Source of the DNA: Snuella lapsa | Lineage (GTDB): Bacteria; Bacteroidota; Bacteroidia; Flavobacteriales; Flavobacteriaceae | DNA: 64,000 nt | Direction of reading: 5' to 3' | Assembly (NCBI RefSeq): GCF_039539345.1 | Contig: NZ_BAABCY010000104.1 | Location: 1 to 64,000, forward strand | Shown here: one piece after another, positions 61,258 to 64,000 of the stretch | How the letters are laid out: each line of letters opens with the position of its first letter | How positions within the stretch are numbered: the stretch's first letter is position 1 | The notes under the pieces: generated by a model | The model's database searches: none | The model's input: the letters and a program-made list of their open reading frames with translations, nothing else | Told to the model about the DNA's origin: nothing | Translations under genes and position numbers: made by a program

Positions 61258-62037
61258 TTAGTTAATTAATATTTGGTATTCACTTAGGGTTTTGTCATTG
61301 TAAATATACAAGGTTTCATTCGTTACAAAAAACTGTTTTATTAATAAATTAGGAGTTGCAATGGGGTGGAATGCTTCTGTATTTTTCTTTAAAAAATAGA
61401 GTACGTTGTCTTTTTTTAAAACAAGGTTGCCATTCGTTTCGACCATTGAAGTAAAACCGTTGTTTTCAATTTTTCGAATAAGGCTGCCAAAATAATTGTA
61501 TATATATAAATGGGTATTGGTAAGTAACCAGCAATAATTATAATTGCTTTTTAAATCCATAACAGTACTTGCTATAGGTAGGGTTTTAGTGCGTGTGGTG
61601 TTGGCTTTATAATCGTACAGTTCTAGTTGTTGGGTGTCTTGATTAAATACCCAAAGTGTATTGTCATGTCCGGTAGAAACATGCGAAATACTTTTGTAAG
61701 GTGTCAGGTTGTTAAAATCTATCTTAAATATTTCCGCCAGGCGGTTGTCTAGAATTACAACCGTATTAAAATCTCTGTAAAATATATTTATTTTTAAGGG
61801 ATTATATGTGTTTGCCGAGGTAATATCTCCCAATTGAACATTGCTATAAGTAATTGTTTTATCGGGATCTTTTTTTTCTAGAACAGAGGCGTTTAAAAAG
61901 TAAAACGTTTTAAAATTATCTATGCTTACAAGGGATTCTGTTTGTAAAGACGTTTTTTTTATAAACTTAGTTTCAATGGGTTGCTGGGCACTTAAGGCAA
62001 GTGTTAGCATTAAAAATAAATAATTAATGTATTTCAT
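61258..62037 (-). CDS. Secreted hypothetical protein, possible beta-propeller
   Basis: The ATG at 62037 (MKYINYLFLMLTLALSA-QQ) is preferred as it gives a clean signal peptide; the longer frame begins at 62055. The protein has 259 residues. The mature protein is a series of short beta-strand repeats with Trp and Asp turns (DNTLWVFNQDTQQLELYDY, YNYCWLLTNTHLYIYNYFGSLIRKI, NETLYIYNDKTLSEY), consistent with a small propeller. No family motif is recognised. It overlaps no gene and leaves 4 bp to the deoxynucleoside kinase gene. Confidence 0.72.
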   Translation of the reverse strand: MKYINYLFLMLTLALSAQQPIETKFIKKTSLQTESLVSIDNFKTFYFLNASVLEKKDPDKTITYSNVQLGDITSANTYNPLKINIFYRDFNTVVILDNRLAEIFKIDFNNLTPYKSISHVSTGHDNTLWVFNQDTQQLELYDYKANTTRTKTLPIASTVMDLKSNYNYCWLLTNTHLYIYNYFGSLIRKIENNGFTSMVETNGNLVLKKDNVLYFLKKNTEAFHPIATPNLLIKQFFVTNETLYIYNDKTLSEYQILIN

Positions 62038-62291
62038 GTGACTTGAAAAATACAAAAATCAAATTATATTTGGAATGTTTGGAGTATGACAAAAACAAAT
62101 TTAGTCTTCATAAAGGAATTGATGAAACTTAATAGGTCTGGAATTCCCAAAAAGTAAAATCGCTCTATATTGAAAGGGAAATGTTTAGTTTGTTTCGGAA
62201 ATATTTTAACATTCCCTAATTAAACCAATTAAAGGCGTTAATGTCTAAGTAAGAGTAAAAAACTGTAGTTTTAAAACCAAAAACTTTTTCT

Positions 62292-63128
62292 ATGTACCTT
62301 AAACGAATAAGATCACTAATTGTATATGCTCTATTTTTAACAAGTTACCTGTCTTTTGCCCAAAAAGATTTTCAAGGAAAAGCATATTACGAAACCAAAG
62401 TTACTTTAGATATGGATAATTTTGGAGGAGGTAACTTGTCTGAAGAACGTAAAAAGCAGATTGCAGATAGAATGCGGAGCAGGTTGGAGAAAACCTATGT
62501 TCTTACTTTTAATCAGTTCGAGTCTTTGTATAAAGAAGAAGAGCGCGAGGGTTCCAATTCACCAGGATGGGGGCGTTTTGGTATGTCTGGGAATATGGCA
62601 CAAGGACCTCAGTACAAAAATATTAAAGCATCTAAATTGCTACAGGAAAGCGATCTTTTTGGTAAGCAGTTTTTAATAGATGATGCATTGCCCGAGTTTG
62701 AATGGAAGTTGGAATCAGAAACCAAAACGATAGGAGAGTATCTTTGCTTCAAGGCAACCACCGTAAAAAAAGTACCAGAAGGCATGTTTGGTTTCGGAAG
62801 AAGAAGCAGGGAAGGAGATCGTCCCCAAGAGAATGAAGATCGGGAAAGAGAAATAACTGTTACGGCTTGGTATACGCTGCAGGTGCCATTACGTCAAGGT
62901 CCTGGGGATTATTGGGGGCTGCCAGGTTTAATTTTGGAAATAAATGAAGGAAGAAATGCCATCTACTGTTCAAAACTAGTATTGAATACCAATGAAATAT
63001 CGGACATTGAAAAACCTTCGAAAGGTAAAAAAGTAAACAAGCAGGAATACGATGCTATTTTAAAAAAGAAAATGACAGAAATGCGTGAAATGTACAGGCG
63101 TGATGGAGGAAGAGACAGAAGACGATAA
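62292..63128 (+). CDS. GLPGLI-family secreted protein
   Basis: A 278-residue protein with signal MYLKRIRSLIVYALFLTSYLSFA-Q. The name-giving motif appears as YWGLPGLILEIN near residue 215, and the preceding ITVTAWYTLQVPLRQGP is typical of the family (TIGR01200-type). These proteins are abundant in Bacteroidetes and their role is unknown. Glu/Arg-rich stretches in the middle and at the C-terminus (RRDGGRDRRR) are unusual. Stand-alone, plus strand, 154 bp downstream of the propeller-like gene in divergent orientation. Confidence 0.88.
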   Translation: MYLKRIRSLIVYALFLTSYLSFAQKDFQGKAYYETKVTLDMDNFGGGNLSEERKKQIADRMRSRLEKTYVLTFNQFESLYKEEEREGSNSPGWGRFGMSGNMAQGPQYKNIKASKLLQESDLFGKQFLIDDALPEFEWKLESETKTIGEYLCFKATTVKKVPEGMFGFGRRSREGDRPQENEDREREITVTAWYTLQVPLRQGPGDYWGLPGLILEINEGRNAIYCSKLVLNTNEISDIEKPSKGKKVNKQEYDAILKKKMTEMREMYRRDGGRDRRR

Positions 63129-63248
63129 CTTATTAAGGATGATATGGTATTATGGGAAAGTAAAGGATGTTGCTCAACAATTTTATAATCGTAATAATTT
63201 TTGTTTTGTAGAAATTAAGAGTGATCGTAATTTTTGTTGATTTTTATT

Positions 63249-63278
63249 TTGTACAGTTCAATAACAATGATATATTTG
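63249..63278 (+). promoter_or_regulatory. Promoter of tRNA-Tyr
   Basis: TTG (63249-63251), 19 nt, TATATTTG (63271-63278) is a full Bacteroidetes consensus promoter with a start expected only a few bases before the mature tRNA. Confidence 0.7.
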
Positions 63279-63289
63279 CGCTCGGTTTT

Positions 63290-63371
<82 letters not shown>

Positions 63372-63380
63372 CAAGAAACA

Positions 63381-63409
63381 AAAAAGCAAGCCTAAAGAGC
63401 TTGCTTTTT
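63381..63409 (+). terminator. Terminator after tRNA-Tyr
   Basis: AAAAAGCAAGC (63381-63391) and GCTTGCTTTTT (63399-63409) form a perfect 11-bp stem with 7-nt loop and terminal T's. Confidence 0.85.
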
Positions 63410-63589
63410 ACTTTTAAGATAATGCTCTTCTTGATTGTAGTCCAACATAAGGCGTGTTTTCCATACATTAAATTTTTGTTTCGATTTCTTAACAGTACTT
63501 TACTTATTTATTGTTCGCGTTAATTTATATCTTTAGGTTTCTTTTGTGTAAAGAAAATCTGAGAAGACTTTATTATTAAATAATAATTT

Positions 63590-64000
63590 ATGATTGTAAG
63601 TGATATAAGGAACAAGTATAAGGATATTTTTAAGTCGTACGATAATCCTTCGTTAGAAGAACACATTCAAAAAATTATTGAGTTGGACGTGTATTTGCCA
63701 TATAGTTCTACTTTTTTCTGTATCACCAATACGCAAGATCTTAGCTTTGAATATGTGAGTAAGAATATGAATGCCTGTTTAGGGTTAGATAAGGATATAC
63801 TACTTACTAGGGGGATGCGCTACTTTTGGAGTCGTATGCACCCTGATGATGTTGAACAATGGTTACAAGCTCTAAATGAGTTGATGGTATTTACTTTAAA
63901 ACATATCGCAGTTAAAGAAAGAAATGCGATGAGTTATACTTGGAACTACCGAATAAAAAATACAGGGGAGGAGTATGTTAATATAATACAAAATACAACG
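63590..64000 (+). CDS. N-terminal part of a PAS-type sensory, probably LuxR-type, regulator (cut by window end)
   Basis: The frame opens with ATG at 63590 (MIVSDIRNKYKDIF) and is open to the window edge, about 137 codons. The sequence contains a PAS-like segment: FEYVSKNMNACLGLDKDILLTRG followed by YFWSRMHPDDVEQW, a pattern of flavobacterial PAS-LuxR regulators. The expected DNA-binding C-terminus is outside the window. No signal peptide. The LuxR assignment is from resemblance only. Confidence 0.65.
   Translation, partial: MIVSDIRNKYKDIFKSYDNPSLEEHIQKIIELDVYLPYSSTFFCITNTQDLSFEYVSKNMNACLGLDKDILLTRGMRYFWSRMHPDDVEQWLQALNELMVFTLKHIAVKERNAMSYTWNYRIKNTGEEYVNIIQNTT

Overview
The window looks like chromosomal DNA of a marine-type member of the Flavobacteriaceae (Bacteroidetes). 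Evidence for this: a SusC/SusD pair, many lipoproteins and signal peptides of the flavobacterial kind, a GLPGLI-family protein, a DUF5686 TonB-plug-type protein, Bacteroidetes-type promoters (TTG, about 17-20 nt, then TAnnTTTG) in place of Shine-Dalgarno-led genes, AT-rich spacers, and a long-variable-arm tRNA-Tyr. All family calls come from reading the translated sequence; no database search was run.

Region 1 (1-19950) is an alpha-glucan (starch, glycogen or maltodextrin) utilisation locus. On the minus strand, reading from a LacI-type regulator (10437-11510), it carries an MFS sugar transporter, beta-phosphoglucomutase, a GH65 maltose-phosphorylase-type enzyme, a GH97 alpha-glucosidase (SusB-like) and two GH13 amylases. 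On the plus strand it carries SusC, SusD, a SusE/F-like three-repeat binding lipoprotein and an archaeal-type GH13 amylase lipoprotein that ends in the same repeat. The likely flow is surface amylase and Sus complex, then periplasmic GH13/GH97, then MFS uptake, then phosphorolysis to glucose and beta-glucose 1-phosphate, then glucose 6-phosphate. A perfect 14-bp palindrome upstream of susC is a good LacI-family operator candidate. A 17-bp identical motif occurs both at susC and upstream of the transporter. The left edge (1-81) carries repeats resembling the end of an IS21-type element.

Region 2 (19951-31300) is mixed. It holds a small Ala/Glu-rich lipoprotein, KDO transferase, a sugar aminotransferase with galE, a secreted amidohydrolase, lspA with fabD, a FAD dehydrogenase, and a sulfatase next to a formylglycine-generating-enzyme-like lipoprotein that lacks the two catalytic cysteines.

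Region 3 (31300-39200) is accessory: unrelated small genes all on the minus strand (NTF2-like lipoprotein, CPBP protease, membrane-anchored AraC regulator, two methyltransferases, three small unknowns, a class-C-like serine hydrolase and a DUF7003-like protein). Long AT-rich spacers separate some of them, and at least two spacers contain imperfect hairpins bounded by integron-attC-like boxes. This is the most speculative but perhaps most novel part of the window.

Region 4 (39371-64000) is mostly housekeeping: membrane-anchored DHFR, a stand-alone CBM48 protein, thyA, a nucleoside transporter with an extra N-terminal domain, a bifunctional nuclease, etfAB, pdhB, a DUF5686 protein, YdcF/cytochrome-c peroxidase/DUF1080/M1 peptidase, ppa, a membrane pyrophosphatase, a DPP-IV-type peptidase, a deoxynucleoside kinase, a GLPGLI protein, tRNA-Tyr and the start of a PAS-type regulator cut by the window end. 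Nucleotide metabolism (DHFR, ThyA, nucleoside uptake, dNK) and pyrophosphate handling are loosely clustered here. No CRISPR array, rRNA or phage module was seen.
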